DNA from: Halostagnicola kamekurae
GTDB lineage: Archaea; Halobacteriota; Halobacteria; Halobacteriales; Natrialbaceae
Direction: 5' to 3'
NCBI RefSeq assembly: GCF_900116205.1
Contig: NZ_FOZS01000003.1
Location: 372,001 to 436,000 of the forward strand
Length of the DNA stretch: 64,000 bases
Made by a program: the position numbers and the translations under genes. The notes beneath the pieces are model-generated. The model ran no database searches. It was not told the origin of the DNA and saw only the letters and a list, made by a program, of their open reading frames with translations. Within the stretch, counting starts at the first letter, position 1. Each line of letters opens with the position of its first letter. This document shows positions 16,377 to 25,088 of the stretch, in pieces.

Positions 16377-17882
16377 ATGTCGAATAAAGCTACGTTACCG
16401 CCTCTGGGTTCGCGTCTCCGCGAGCGAATCCAGTCCATTAGCCCGTTTTCCCTGACGCTGCTGGGACTCATCGGAATCCTCGGGAGTTGGTTCCCGTCAC
16501 TGGAGATTCTCAAGCTGTTCCATGTGTTCTGGTTCTTCGCATTATGGCCGCTCGTGTCGATACTACTACGCGACAGCAAACAATCGCTCGGCTTCGACAC
16601 TGACGACGAAGGGCCACGAGACTGGCTCGAAATGGACAGCGGATGGAGAGGGCACATCGCCTTTCTGCTCGGTATTCCACTGTCATTTTTCAATCCGCTT
16701 GTGTTTCGGCAGGACGCGATGCAACTCGTCGGGAGCCTCGTCGCTATCGGGAGACACCGTGGTTCCCTTCCCGAACCAGAAACGTACGACCAATCCACGA
16801 ACTATCGGCTGCCCATCGAGGGGACGTGGACAGTCGTGAACGGGAGTCCGATTAAAGAGTACTCTCACTCATGGTTCCCGGCAACCCAGCGCTACGCCTA
16901 CGACTTCGTGATTACTGATGAGGAGGGGCGGACCCGTCCCGCCGGCACAGATACGAGTATCGAGAACTACTACTGCTACAATCAACCAGTTGCCGCCCCT
17001 GCCGACGGCGTCGTCGTCGATGTCCACGACGGCGACCCAGAGCTTGGACGGGCTGGTGGGTTTTCTCACCCACTCAAACGAAGTATGACTGGGAACGCCG
17101 TCACGATCCGCCACGCAGAAGATGAGTACAGTTGTCTCGCCCATCTCGTCCCAGGCAGTATCGAGGTCGAACCTGACGACCACGTTACGCGCGGCGAGCA
17201 GATTGGCCGGTGTGGGCATTCCGGGAACTCTGCAGAGCCCCACCTTCACTTCCAGATCCAAGACCACCCGACGTTCGAAGTTTCGGCCGGGCTGCCCGTC
17301 CGGTTCGACAGTGTTGACGTGGACACGCCGGGTATAAATGTTGTTGAACAGACTGGCTGGACGGAACCGGACGGCTCTGGTCGCTACATTCACGCCGGCC
17401 AACGAGTCACGTCTACTGCTGACGATGGCCCCAATCGAATCGACGACGTAGTTGATCCTTCCGAGATGACGGCTTCCTGGGGACTCGGTCGTGTGCGGAT
17501 GCTTGGCCGGATCGCTATCGGATTCTCCATCGGTGGCTTCGTCACCGTACTCGCGGGGTTTGTCGTACCGTCGCTACAGACAATTGCACTCGCGCTCGCA
17601 GGACTTACCGGTCTTGGCCTGGTGTATCAGGCTGGGCGAGGCCTCGTGGACGGTGGCCGAGTTCAGTTCGGGTCGTTCAGCACGGTTGGTGGTGTCGGCA
17701 TGACGGCGGCAGTGGTCAGTGCAGTTGACGTTTTGGATATGCTTCCGGAACTGGGGGCATCTCCAGTCGGTACGGGAGTGTTCCTGACTGGATTTCTGTT
17801 GTACATTGCCGTCTGGGAACACGAGCGACGACATCTGCTTCGAGAGACTCTTCCGCCGGTCAGCGGGGTAACTGACGAATGA
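16377..17882 (+). CDS. membrane-anchored M23 (LytM) metallopeptidase-like protein
   Basis: A 501-residue protein. Two or three membrane spans lie in residues 20-115. A LytM/M23 domain spans about 170-320, with QRYAYDFVI (Asp ligand), DEYSCLAHLVPGS and CGHSGNSAEPHLHFQI, the last holding the HxH motif. Three or four more spans follow at the C-terminus. M23 enzymes cut peptidoglycan cross-links, but haloarchaea lack peptidoglycan, so the target is probably a surface protein or the domain is structural. The first-motif His seen in bacterial enzymes is not obvious, so activity is uncertain. Confidence 0.75.
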   Translation: MSNKATLPPLGSRLRERIQSISPFSLTLLGLIGILGSWFPSLEILKLFHVFWFFALWPLVSILLRDSKQSLGFDTDDEGPRDWLEMDSGWRGHIAFLLGIPLSFFNPLVFRQDAMQLVGSLVAIGRHRGSLPEPETYDQSTNYRLPIEGTWTVVNGSPIKEYSHSWFPATQRYAYDFVITDEEGRTRPAGTDTSIENYYCYNQPVAAPADGVVVDVHDGDPELGRAGGFSHPLKRSMTGNAVTIRHAEDEYSCLAHLVPGSIEVEPDDHVTRGEQIGRCGHSGNSAEPHLHFQIQDHPTFEVSAGLPVRFDSVDVDTPGINVVEQTGWTEPDGSGRYIHAGQRVTSTADDGPNRIDDVVDPSEMTASWGLGRVRMLGRIAIGFSIGGFVTVLAGFVVPSLQTIALALAGLTGLGLVYQAGRGLVDGGRVQFGSFSTVGGVGMTAAVVSAVDVLDMLPELGASPVGTGVFLTGFLLYIAVWEHERRHLLRETLPPVSGVTDE

Positions 17883-17928
17883 GAAGGGACAGAGACAGTG
17901 GTTGTCTCAGAGAGGGCCACACGGTCAG

Positions 17929-18255
17929 ATGGCGACCCGAAAGCGTCCGTCGACGTACGTGCCAATGATGAACTGGACCGGAAGCCCTGAATTCCACTTT
18001 TTGATGGTGGTTTTTGGAGTGGTGATGATCGGACTCGGAGTACGTAGCTACTCTCACGGTCGCCTTTCGCAGTCCGGACTCACGTTTGTGCTCGTTGCAT
18101 CCGTCGGTTGGATCGCCTACTCAATAGCCGACGCTGCAGCGTTTCTATCCCTACCAAACGCCATCTCCGGTCTGTTAACAGGGGTTCTGTCACTCTTGTT
18201 TATCGCGCTGTTTCTCTACTGGGGATACACGCAACGAGGTACAGAGGGCGATTAA
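17929..18255 (+). CDS. small membrane protein
   Basis: About 108 residues with three hydrophobic spans (FLMVVFGVVMIGLGV, LTFVLVASVGWIAYSIA, and ISGLLTGVLSLLFIALFLYW). No family is recognised. It begins 47 nt after the peptidase gene on the same strand and could be co-transcribed. An upstream ATG at 17902 would add nine polar residues. Confidence 0.6.
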   Translation: MATRKRPSTYVPMMNWTGSPEFHFLMVVFGVVMIGLGVRSYSHGRLSQSGLTFVLVASVGWIAYSIADAAAFLSLPNAISGLLTGVLSLLFIALFLYWGYTQRGTEGD

Positions 18256-18522
18256 TTCTTCTCCCCATGGACTACTGTTTCCTCATAGAGGCCCTGCTAT
18301 GGTCTCTCTCAACTTCGGTTCACCGATGGGTTCCACTGACGGAATTCGGAGTCGCAGCTGTAGCGACGGAACTCGATACTCTATCAGTAGATAGTAGCGC
18401 TATTTCTTTACGCAAAGGAATAGTTGGATATAAACCGATTGATTCGGCAACTACGTGTGCGAACGGAGTGTTATAATCTAAACTACAAAGCATTTTTGTG
18501 TATGTAATATAAATAATGGGTT

Positions 18523-18774
18523 ATGATGACTTCACTGACCGAAGTCAAAAATATGTGGTCTACCACAACCGATTACAACTCCCCATGGCTAAAACTCTTC
18601 AGCGTTATTGCTACTGTTGTAGTGGGCTGGGCTATTTCATGGGAGCTGAGCGGAGCGTGGGAAGAGATGTTTGGATATTCATCTGTGATAACTGTACTCA
18701 CAACGATTCTCGTCTTACTCACGCTCTACTTTTGTTTTAGCTACGTTATTACTCAAACGTCAAAACTAAATTGA
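18523..18774 (+). CDS. small two-span membrane protein
   Basis: 83 residues with two hydrophobic spans (LFSVIATVVVGWAISW and VITVLTTILVLLTLYFCFSY). It lies in an AT-rich stretch, preceded by an A/T-rich promoter-like segment (18480-18515). A second frame of similar length starts at 18516 but lacks hydrophobic order. No function can be assigned. Confidence 0.5.
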   Translation: MMTSLTEVKNMWSTTTDYNSPWLKLFSVIATVVVGWAISWELSGAWEEMFGYSSVITVLTTILVLLTLYFCFSYVITQTSKLN

Positions 18775-18994
18775 CATGTTCCGAAGCGGTGAGTACACGC
18801 TCTGTACTTGCCGTGAGTTTCACGCCTCACTCTGAGTAAAGAAACCGTATTACCAACTACTGCTATGGTAGCCGTATAGCCGGTATGCGAAATCAACCAA
18901 GAGCTTCCTCAGACACTGCCTCACAGAATCTCTCGTCAGTACGGTTCCACTGATGAGTTGTATACCTATAGAAGCCAGCAACAGGAATACTCAA

Positions 18995-19201
18995 TCACCG
19001 ACCATCGAGGTGTGAGTTCCCTGTGCGCCACTGAGGCGAGTCAAATATCGTAGACGTACCTGTCAATGATTCATTAGCTAAGAACAGCCCAGCAAGAAGA
19101 ACGCTTGAAAAGAGTGTACCGCGAAAAGTGGCGAACTTGGTCCACCTGCCGATTAACCCAGCACTTACTACGAATCCACCGAGAGTGATTCGCCAGTTCA
19201 T
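18995..19201 (-). CDS. putative small membrane protein
   Basis: 68 residues (MNWRITLGGFVVSAGLIG start) with two hydrophobic stretches. It follows the larger membrane protein at 19265-20176 on the same strand after 63 nt. No homology recognised; 18775-18994 contains nothing I can name. Low confidence that it is expressed. Confidence 0.35.
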   Translation of the reverse strand: MNWRITLGGFVVSAGLIGRWTKFATFRGTLFSSVLLAGLFLANESLTGTSTIFDSPQWRTGNSHLDGR

Positions 19202-19264
19202 ACCGATGGCCTTCCAGATTGCATCGCCGTGCTGGTTCAGTTGATATGCGTGAGTAGTAGCGTG

Positions 19265-20176
19265 TTAGCTCCGTATCCACTCCAGAAAGATGCCCGCATC
19301 TTGTACGAAGTGGTAGGCCCAATAGAGGAGCCAGCCGACGACCAGTATCCCCAGCGGAATGTAGAATTCGAACCAGAGACTCACGGCGACGACAAGCAGC
19401 CCCGTAATGAATGCTCCTTTCTGCAGGGCTCGTCGTTTGAGCCAGCGTCGGTGCTCGTCAAACCCGTTGTCGGAAAGCAATAGTGGCACGTCGTCGGTCC
19501 CGCGGAGGACTGGTTCACCCTGCTCAACGTGTATTTCACCGCTAATGCTCACTTCGTCACCCTCCAGCAGCGGACGCGCCTCTAGCAAATAGCGATCCAG
19601 ATCAATCTCATCGTTGTGCCGCTGCACGTAGCCAGCAAACCGCTGGAACGAGCGGTGTTCGATACGGTCACGGAGATAGGTGTACCAAGAGTCCCAGAGA
19701 TACACGGACAACCGGTCGTGCTTATTGACACCGCCGATCTCTAACTCCGCAAGTCGTTCGGCGTCGAGCGCGGTTCGGAGCCACGACGGATCGATACGAA
19801 CCGTCTGACTGCCAGCGTCAACGCCGAACCGACCCCATTCGATACCTGAGGCGAACGTGTGCCAATGCTGGCGCTCCCAGCCCCAGTCTTCGATTGTGAG
19901 GTCACTATTGGTGTTGTCCGAGAACCGACTCTGCCAAAGATACGCACCAACAGGCCGGTCAGCATCTTCGACGGCCGCAGAAGCTGTTTCAACCGGCTCC
20001 TCAACCGTCAGTTCACCCGTGAGGGCGACTGTCTCACCGTCGACGATTGACGACGGCATGTCGGTATCTGACGGGAGAGATCGAAGTACGAGCAACGCAG
20101 TCAGCGTTCGATACCCATGGGCCAGGACGATAGTTACGAGGACCGCGATTATGAGGAGAACAATCGTGGGTGGCAT
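19265..20176 (-). CDS. membrane protein, GIDE-like architecture
   Basis: A 303-residue protein with one N-terminal span (IVLLIIAVLVTIVLAHG) and a hydrophilic middle of about 210 residues. Two C-terminal spans (GAFITGLLVVAVSLWF and LGILVVGWLLYWAYHFV) follow. The middle starts with a beta-rich VDGETVALTGELTVEEPVE segment and repeats the pattern later (GDEVSISGEIHVEQGEPV), like the GIDE domain of E3-ligase-like membrane proteins. The gene at 35033-35842 has a similar plan. Function unknown. Confidence 0.6.
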   Translation of the reverse strand: MPPTIVLLIIAVLVTIVLAHGYRTLTALLVLRSLPSDTDMPSSIVDGETVALTGELTVEEPVETASAAVEDADRPVGAYLWQSRFSDNTNSDLTIEDWGWERQHWHTFASGIEWGRFGVDAGSQTVRIDPSWLRTALDAERLAELEIGGVNKHDRLSVYLWDSWYTYLRDRIEHRSFQRFAGYVQRHNDEIDLDRYLLEARPLLEGDEVSISGEIHVEQGEPVLRGTDDVPLLLSDNGFDEHRRWLKRRALQKGAFITGLLVVAVSLWFEFYIPLGILVVGWLLYWAYHFVQDAGIFLEWIRS

Positions 20177-20447
20177 GCGTGGATTGAGTTGAGACGCTTA
20201 AGGCTGTCTTAGTGGATGGGTTGGTTACCGATACTCCGTTTACCGATATTCAGTTGGGATGTCATTAGTCTGGCCCTGTTGGCTGTACAGCACCTGCAGC
20301 GGTGGGTACACGTGGGAAGGCCTTGCGTTACAGGGAGGCTTCATCACACACCGAGGATGGCGAACCGGTTGAATATTTTGAGAAACAGCGTTCACAAGAA
20401 CTGGTACCACAACACATTATTTGTATGGTCCACATCCGAGAACACGG

Positions 20448-21073
20448 TTACGAGACGTTCTCAGCGTACCCGTCGAGATGGGTGAAGTAATTGAACACGT
20501 CAGCGTCCATTGGCAGGTGGGTGGTCATGAGGACGCTTTCCCGCGGTCGCGGAGCTTCGACAGCTGATGATGGACCTCGCGCACCATCGTGAGGTCGAGG
20601 GCGGCTGTGGGTTCATCGAGGATGTACAGCGGTGTCTCGACGCTCAGGGAGATGGCGAGCTCGAGTTTCCGGCGCATCCCGCCGGAGTACTGGTCCGCTC
20701 GGTCGTCGAGCTGGTCGTCAATGCCGAACGTTTCAACCAGCGTCCGCCACCGGTCGGTAAATGACGGGTTGGGTTGGTCGTAGAACGTGATATTCTCCCG
20801 TCCAGTCAACCTATTGAGACACAGAGCATCCTGAAGCAGAAAACTCGTCGTTCCGGGAATAGTAGCTGGTTCGTCTCCCGAAACTTCGACGGTGCCCTCG
20901 GAAGGGGACAGACCACCAGCGAGACAGGAGGCGAGTACGGATTTTCCCGTTCCGTTTGGGCCCAGCAAGACGACGACCTCACCAGAATCGACGGTCAGGT
21001 CGAGCTTATCAAATACGGCATCCCCGCTGAACGACTTTCCGAGGCCGTCGGCAGCGAGGGCGGGTTCGCTCAT
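20448..21073 (-). pseudogene. ABC-2 type exporter ATPase, C-terminal frameshift
   Basis: Starts at ATG 21073 (MSEPALAADGLGKSF). It has Walker A LLGPNGTGKS, Q-loop LLQDALCLN, signature YSGGMRRKLELA, and Walker B LYILDEPTAALD. The frame ends at 20525 right after LRDRGK, but the adjacent frame continues with VLMTTHLPMDADVF, which holds the H-loop, to a stop at 20448. A single-base shift near 20535 therefore removes the H-loop. With its permease also broken (21074-21301) the system is dead. 20177-20447 otherwise holds nothing recognised. Confidence 0.75.
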
Positions 21074-21301
21074 CGTCGGACCCCTGTCGTACAGCTGCCA
21101 CCGCGTGAGAAGCACACCTAACACTGCCGCTCCGACACTGTAGACGACAAGCGGTACGAGACGACAGTGTTCCGTAGCGAAGCCGACGCTTGCAATGTTT
21201 TCGGTAGTGACGAGCTGAACTGCTATAGTGCGCGTCGCAAGCACGTTCGGGAGAACCCCAACCATCGATTCCTCGAGGACGACGCGACCTCCGCCTTCGC
21301 G
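21074..21301 (-). pseudogene. ABC-2 permease, C-terminal fragment
   Basis: Open from an in-frame stop at 21302-21304, it reads VVLEESMVGVLPNVLATRT, then a span near LVPLVVYSVGAAVLGVLL, and runs in frame into the ATPase start. This resembles the last part of an ABC-2 permease that should precede the ATPase. The N-terminal part has been lost; the end of the next gene sits only 5 nt away, marking a deletion point. Confidence 0.55.
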
Positions 21302-21308
21302 TTAATAG

Positions 21309-22256
21309 TCAGATCGGCTCCAAGTCAACGTCGCTGGGCTCACCTTCCAGTTCGACCATAGCCAACCGGCCCTCCTGTGAGGTGCCGACGATTGTTAGCT
21401 CCTCGGAAGTGGTAGTTTCGTACTCTTGTTCAAGCGCATTGAGGTCGACATCGGTTTCCCCGCCGTACAGTTCGACCACCGTGAGCGCCAGCTGGTCATC
21501 ACGGATCTCCTGGGTGACCGCACTGGTGAGAAAATCACTTTCGTCGGCTTCCTCGGCGACTGATGGCGCAGGAAGGTCACCGTAGCTAACGGTTGCGGTC
21601 GACAGTTGGGACATCAGATCCTCGTAAGCCCCCTCACGCTCGACGTAACGGTCCCGTTCGTCCACATAGGTGTCGATCGCGAGTTTCAGTTCCATCCTGT
21701 TGTCTGACTCAATACCGTAGGCACCACGACCAGCGAGCACGTAGTCAGTCGATTCTGCCAACAGAAACCCGCCGTCATCGGTGAACACTGTAAAATCACG
21801 GTACTCTCCCTCTTCGGAGAGACCGAGTCCGTTGGCGAGCGTAGCGCCATCTACGTTGCCCGATAGGATGACGAACTGATTCATCGTCAGCGAGTACTCG
21901 ATGTCATCAACGGACAGCCGGTCGCCAAACATCGCCCCATAGTAAGATTCTAGTTCGGACGCGGACTTTGCATCGCTGTCGAGCAAGGTTGTTACGTCCG
22001 TATATCCGAATCCAGCACTCTCTACGTTGATCTCAGCGGGATTGAACATCCACTCTGTGTAGGCTGTTGTCTCCCCATCGAAGCTCACGCCTCCACCGTC
22101 GGATTCAGCCGTCCCCTCAGTGGAGGTGTTGTTCGTCGAATCGGATTGTGTTTCGTTCGAATCCGAGGTATCGGTTCCATCTCGGCTACAGCCTGCGAGA
22201 CTCGTGATTCCGCCAACTGCTGCTCCCGTTTGCAACACAGATCGCCTTGATACCAT
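21309..22256 (-). CDS. secreted Tat-type lipoprotein
   Basis: A 315-residue protein starting MVSRRSVLQTGAAVGGITSL, a twin-Arg signal that ends in the lipobox LAGC at about residues 20-23. A low-complexity Asp/Ser/Thr/Glu linker (about 25-58) follows, typical of haloarchaeal surface lipoproteins. The folded part has no motif I recognise, though it carries repeated ESxYVLAGR/GGxLLAES-type segments, suggesting two similar halves. Anchored on the outer face of the membrane. Function unknown. Confidence 0.75.
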   Translation of the reverse strand: MVSRRSVLQTGAAVGGITSLAGCSRDGTDTSDSNETQSDSTNNTSTEGTAESDGGGVSFDGETTAYTEWMFNPAEINVESAGFGYTDVTTLLDSDAKSASELESYYGAMFGDRLSVDDIEYSLTMNQFVILSGNVDGATLANGLGLSEEGEYRDFTVFTDDGGFLLAESTDYVLAGRGAYGIESDNRMELKLAIDTYVDERDRYVEREGAYEDLMSQLSTATVSYGDLPAPSVAEEADESDFLTSAVTQEIRDDQLALTVVELYGGETDVDLNALEQEYETTTSEELTIVGTSQEGRLAMVELEGEPSDVDLEPI

Positions 22257-22292
22257 GAATCGACTCCCCCTGTCCTCAGTATGAGTAGAGTG

Positions 22293-22834
22293 TCATAAAA
22301 CAATTCTTGTACGAACCACGTCCGCGCGTTGACAGGCCACGCCCGCGCGACTCTGGTCGCGCCCGCGGCCTTTCTTCCCGGCAGAGCGTACACTTCGTCG
22401 ATTTCGACCAGGCCAACAAGATTCGAGAGAAGGCGTATCGGGCGCTTCGCCAGAGATCTCGATGCGCCGGTCCATCATTTGTATGCCACTTCAATTTCGT
22501 ACTGGAATTGTCTGAAACCCGTGTTAACCGGAGAAGCGTGTGAATTGAGAACAGCTACCGAAGGACGCAATCTTCGAGTGAACAAAGATCACGCCAGTCT
22601 TGTCGTTGAATATTCGGTCGTAATTCTCACAGAGATACCGTTGAAACTCTCCGTAGCTGCCGTTTCTGACCAGACGTCAGAACGGAAGCGATAACAGGTA
22701 ACGCCGTCACGCCAGCGAACCGGTTCCAGCAGGTCTGCTGCGACCGATCCCGAACCAAACACATCTAGCGGAATCATTCGTGACGGGCACCGCGTTAGCG
22801 GTGTCCTTGTCCTCTTTGACTCTACAGCGACCAC
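22293..22834 (-). pseudogene. second IS1595-family transposase remnant
   Basis: On the minus strand the text starts VFGSGSVAADLLEPVRWRDG, then YRFRSDVW...ETAATESFNGISV (zinc-ribbon region with Cys lost). It is broken by a stop and frameshifts, then resumes at 22430-22310 with LVGLVEIDEVYALPGRKAAG and VARAWPVNARTW. The latter matches the same region of the element at 920-2475 almost base for base at 22320-22380. C-terminal DDE part absent. Decayed element. Confidence 0.65.
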
Positions 22835-22953
22835 CCAGCAGTATCAACAATCTCCTATGCAAGAGCGTTGCCAATAACTAGTGTGATCCAACAGCGTCGT
22901 TGCAAATAGCAGCGCCATCCTACAGGGACCGTCAAGCCTACTCTCTGACTACG

Positions 22954-23319
22954 ATGTCGAAATCAAAACTGACCCGTAATACGTCGCGGCTACGCGGGAA
23001 ACGAGGATTTCAGTTCAAGAACGATGGTACAACAATCGATTCGGAGGCAGTGCTCGATCTGTTGAGTGACGACCATGCTCGGCGCATACTAGACAAACTT
23101 GATGGCAAGCCACTCTCTGCACGGGAGTTAGTAGAGCGGTTGGACAGTTCCCGAGCTACCGTCTATCGACGTCTGGATAGTCTCGAAGCCGCAGGTCTCG
23201 TCCGGACTTCGATGAGCGTCGAGGTGGACGGTCATCATCGACAGCAATACCATGTCGCAGTCAACCGACTCCGGCTCACCTTCGAGAGCAATGGCGTCAC
23301 GGTCAAGGCGGGCGATTGA
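22954..23319 (+). CDS. ArsR-type wHTH regulator
   Basis: 121 residues. After a basic N-terminus (SKSKLTRNTSRLRGKRG) comes a winged helix: LLSDDHARRILDKL, SARELVERLDSSRATVYRRL, then LEAAGLVRT. This is the usual haloarchaeal ArsR-like layout with a beta wing near HHRQQYHVAV. It likely controls a neighbouring gene or itself. The next gene is a paralogue in tandem. Confidence 0.8.
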   Translation: MSKSKLTRNTSRLRGKRGFQFKNDGTTIDSEAVLDLLSDDHARRILDKLDGKPLSARELVERLDSSRATVYRRLDSLEAAGLVRTSMSVEVDGHHRQQYHVAVNRLRLTFESNGVTVKAGD

Positions 23320-23378
23320 GCTACCGGATCCTCGAATTCAGCCTATCTCTGCATAGCTAGAGGACAGTGGTGGTGAAG

Positions 23379-23807
23379 ATGCCAGATAGTAGTGGGATAT
23401 TATACGGACGTTCAAACAGTAGTAATGATATACCGATGCCGACCACCAACTGTATACCTCAGTCTGTCACCGGCTCAGAGAACAGCGCGACCAGCGAGGA
23501 GCGCATGATTGAACTTGACGAACTCCTCACCGTGTTGGCCAAGGCGTACACGAACGACATTCTCGCAGCACTGGATAAAGGACCGATTCCTGCCCGCGAG
23601 ATCGCCGAGATATCTGGTGCTTCTCGTCCGACAGTATATCGGCGTCTCAACCAGCTTGAAGCGGTCGGTGCCGTTGAGACGACGATGTCTATGCCGTCCA
23701 ATGGACAGCAACGCAAGGAATTCCGACTTGTTATTGAGGAACTCGAGTTCTCGCCCGTGAGCGACAGGGGTGTTGTCGAGGATGTGGATTTCGTAGCTTC
23801 GAATTGA
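23379..23807 (+). CDS. ArsR-type wHTH regulator (tandem paralogue)
   Basis: 142 residues; the winged helix is at about residues 50-110 (VLAKAYTNDILAALDKGP, IPAREIAEISGASRPTVYRR, LEAVGAVET). The order and wording match the upstream gene, so they are paralogues by local duplication. ATG at 23379 follows three consecutive GTG codons, any of which could be used. The first 45 residues are variable; an internal ATG at MIELDELLT could be the true start. Confidence 0.75.
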   Translation: MPDSSGILYGRSNSSNDIPMPTTNCIPQSVTGSENSATSEERMIELDELLTVLAKAYTNDILAALDKGPIPAREIAEISGASRPTVYRRLNQLEAVGAVETTMSMPSNGQQRKEFRLVIEELEFSPVSDRGVVEDVDFVASN

Positions 23808-23849
23808 ACAATTCGACGGTTGGGTAAATATCCGGACCGTTGACGACCT

Positions 23850-23869
23850 CCCGCGCCTGAAGACGCGGG
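23850..23869. repeat. hairpin at the right end of an IS200/IS605 element
   Basis: CCCGCG (23850-23855) pairs with CGCGGG (23864-23869) over an 8-nt loop, followed by AATCCC. It lies just downstream (minus strand) of the TnpB relic and corresponds to the element end where the omega-RNA scaffold is normally encoded. Confidence 0.6.
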
Positions 23870-23902
23870 AATCCCACGGCACTGCACCGCTGGATTGGGG
23901 TA

Positions 23903-24345
23903 TTAGGGTTTGCAGTCTCCCACCACTGCCCGAGGTTGGAATCCTCGAGAGAGGTCATGAAGGTAGACTTCGGGCTGTGCCACCCAGCCGGTACTCCTAT
24001 CCGCGTCCAAACTGGACGCAGACTCGGAGTTACTTTCGGTGATATCGAGACGGATGTTCTCCGCCCCGTTCACGTCAGCGTTGAGCGCCGCATCGCACGA
24101 TTCACAGACGTACAGTCCACGTTCAACGCGTTGACTCTCGTCTTCTTGACCGCAGATACAACACGTCTTACTCGTATCGCGCTCAGACACTTCTACGACT
24201 TCGATACCCTCGACCTTCGCCTTGTACGAGAGAATCTTCGTGGAGCGATCGAACACCCAGCCGTGTCGGTCAAGCATCTCAGCCACTTGCGAGTGGTTGA
24301 GGATCTCGCTCGCTAGGTGCGGTGGAATTCCAGCATCCTGAACGC
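23903..24345 (-). pseudogene. TnpB (IS1341-type), C-terminal fragment
   Basis: The minus strand reads KAKVEGIEVVEVSERDTSKT, then a zinc finger with CCICG and CESC, then DVNGAENIRLD, and finishes LHDLSRGFQPRA with a natural end. This is the RuvC-III/zinc-finger end of TnpB, an RNA-guided nuclease. The N-terminal two-thirds are missing; upstream text (SEILNHSQVAEMLDRHGWV) fits less well. Inactive as a nuclease, but the right end with its hairpin is present. Confidence 0.75.
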
Positions 24346-24496
24346 CTGTATAAGCACTTATTCAGCTGTCGTGATTGATTTGTTCGAGGAGTTTATATTC
24401 TTGAGATCGGATATCGATTATCGTCCCTTCTCTTACAGGTGTTAACCATCTACTCGTACCGGGATATTAGTACCGCCACACCCTACCGCCGGTAAC

Positions 24497-25081
24497 ATGG
24501 CCAGCGAGATGCGTGTGGAAAATCCTCGAGTCCTGATGGTCGACGACGAAAAGAAGGTAGCCGACGCGTATGCACTCCGTCTCGAAGGCGTCGGTGAAGT
24601 GACCGTCGCGTATGGAGGCGAGGAAGCGCTCACAGTCGTGGGCGAGCAGTTAACGCCAGACGTTGTCCTGCTTGATCGGCATATGCCCGGCCTCTCTGGT
24701 GACGAGGTGCTCGATCAGCTCCGGGGACGAGATCTCAAGACACGCGTCGTAATGGTGACGGCGATCGATCCGGGTCTGGATATCGTCGATATGCCGTTCG
24801 ACGACTATCTCTCGAAGCCAGTCGACCGTGAGGATCTTCACGCCGCCGTTGACCAGCAGTGTCAGGTGCTCGCGTACGAACTTCTCGGCGAGTACTTCCG
24901 GCTAGAGTCGACGCGAGCGGTCATCGACGCCGAACTACCGGCCGGCGAGGTAGCGGCTGATGATCGACTCGCCGACATCGAGGCACGCCGTAACGATGTC
25001 AAACAGCGTGTTCTGAGACTGCTTCCGGAAACTGAGGAGTTACTTTCCGAGTTCTCGGGGATCGACCGCGAACGATACTGA
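24497..25081 (+). CDS. HalX-domain response regulator
   Basis: A 194-residue protein with a receiver domain (VLMVDDEKKVADAYALRL, phospho-acceptor Asp60 in VVLLDRHMPG, Lys in YLSKPVD). A C-terminal HalX domain (about 125-194) is rich in charged helices, a haloarchaea-specific output module. It would be phosphorylated by one of the histidine kinases in this region (26708-27931 or 31133-32788). It converges with the Bat-like regulator gene, 7 nt apart. ATG 24497 or 24509 are both possible starts. Confidence 0.88.
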   Translation: MASEMRVENPRVLMVDDEKKVADAYALRLEGVGEVTVAYGGEEALTVVGEQLTPDVVLLDRHMPGLSGDEVLDQLRGRDLKTRVVMVTAIDPGLDIVDMPFDDYLSKPVDREDLHAAVDQQCQVLAYELLGEYFRLESTRAVIDAELPAGEVAADDRLADIEARRNDVKQRVLRLLPETEELLSEFSGIDRERY

Positions 25082-25088
25082 TTTCGGT

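Noticed and set aside
20302-20490. A 62-codon plus-strand frame downstream of the broken ABC ATPase
   Set aside because: It overlaps the frameshifted 3' end of the ATPase on the other strand and has no recognisable motif.
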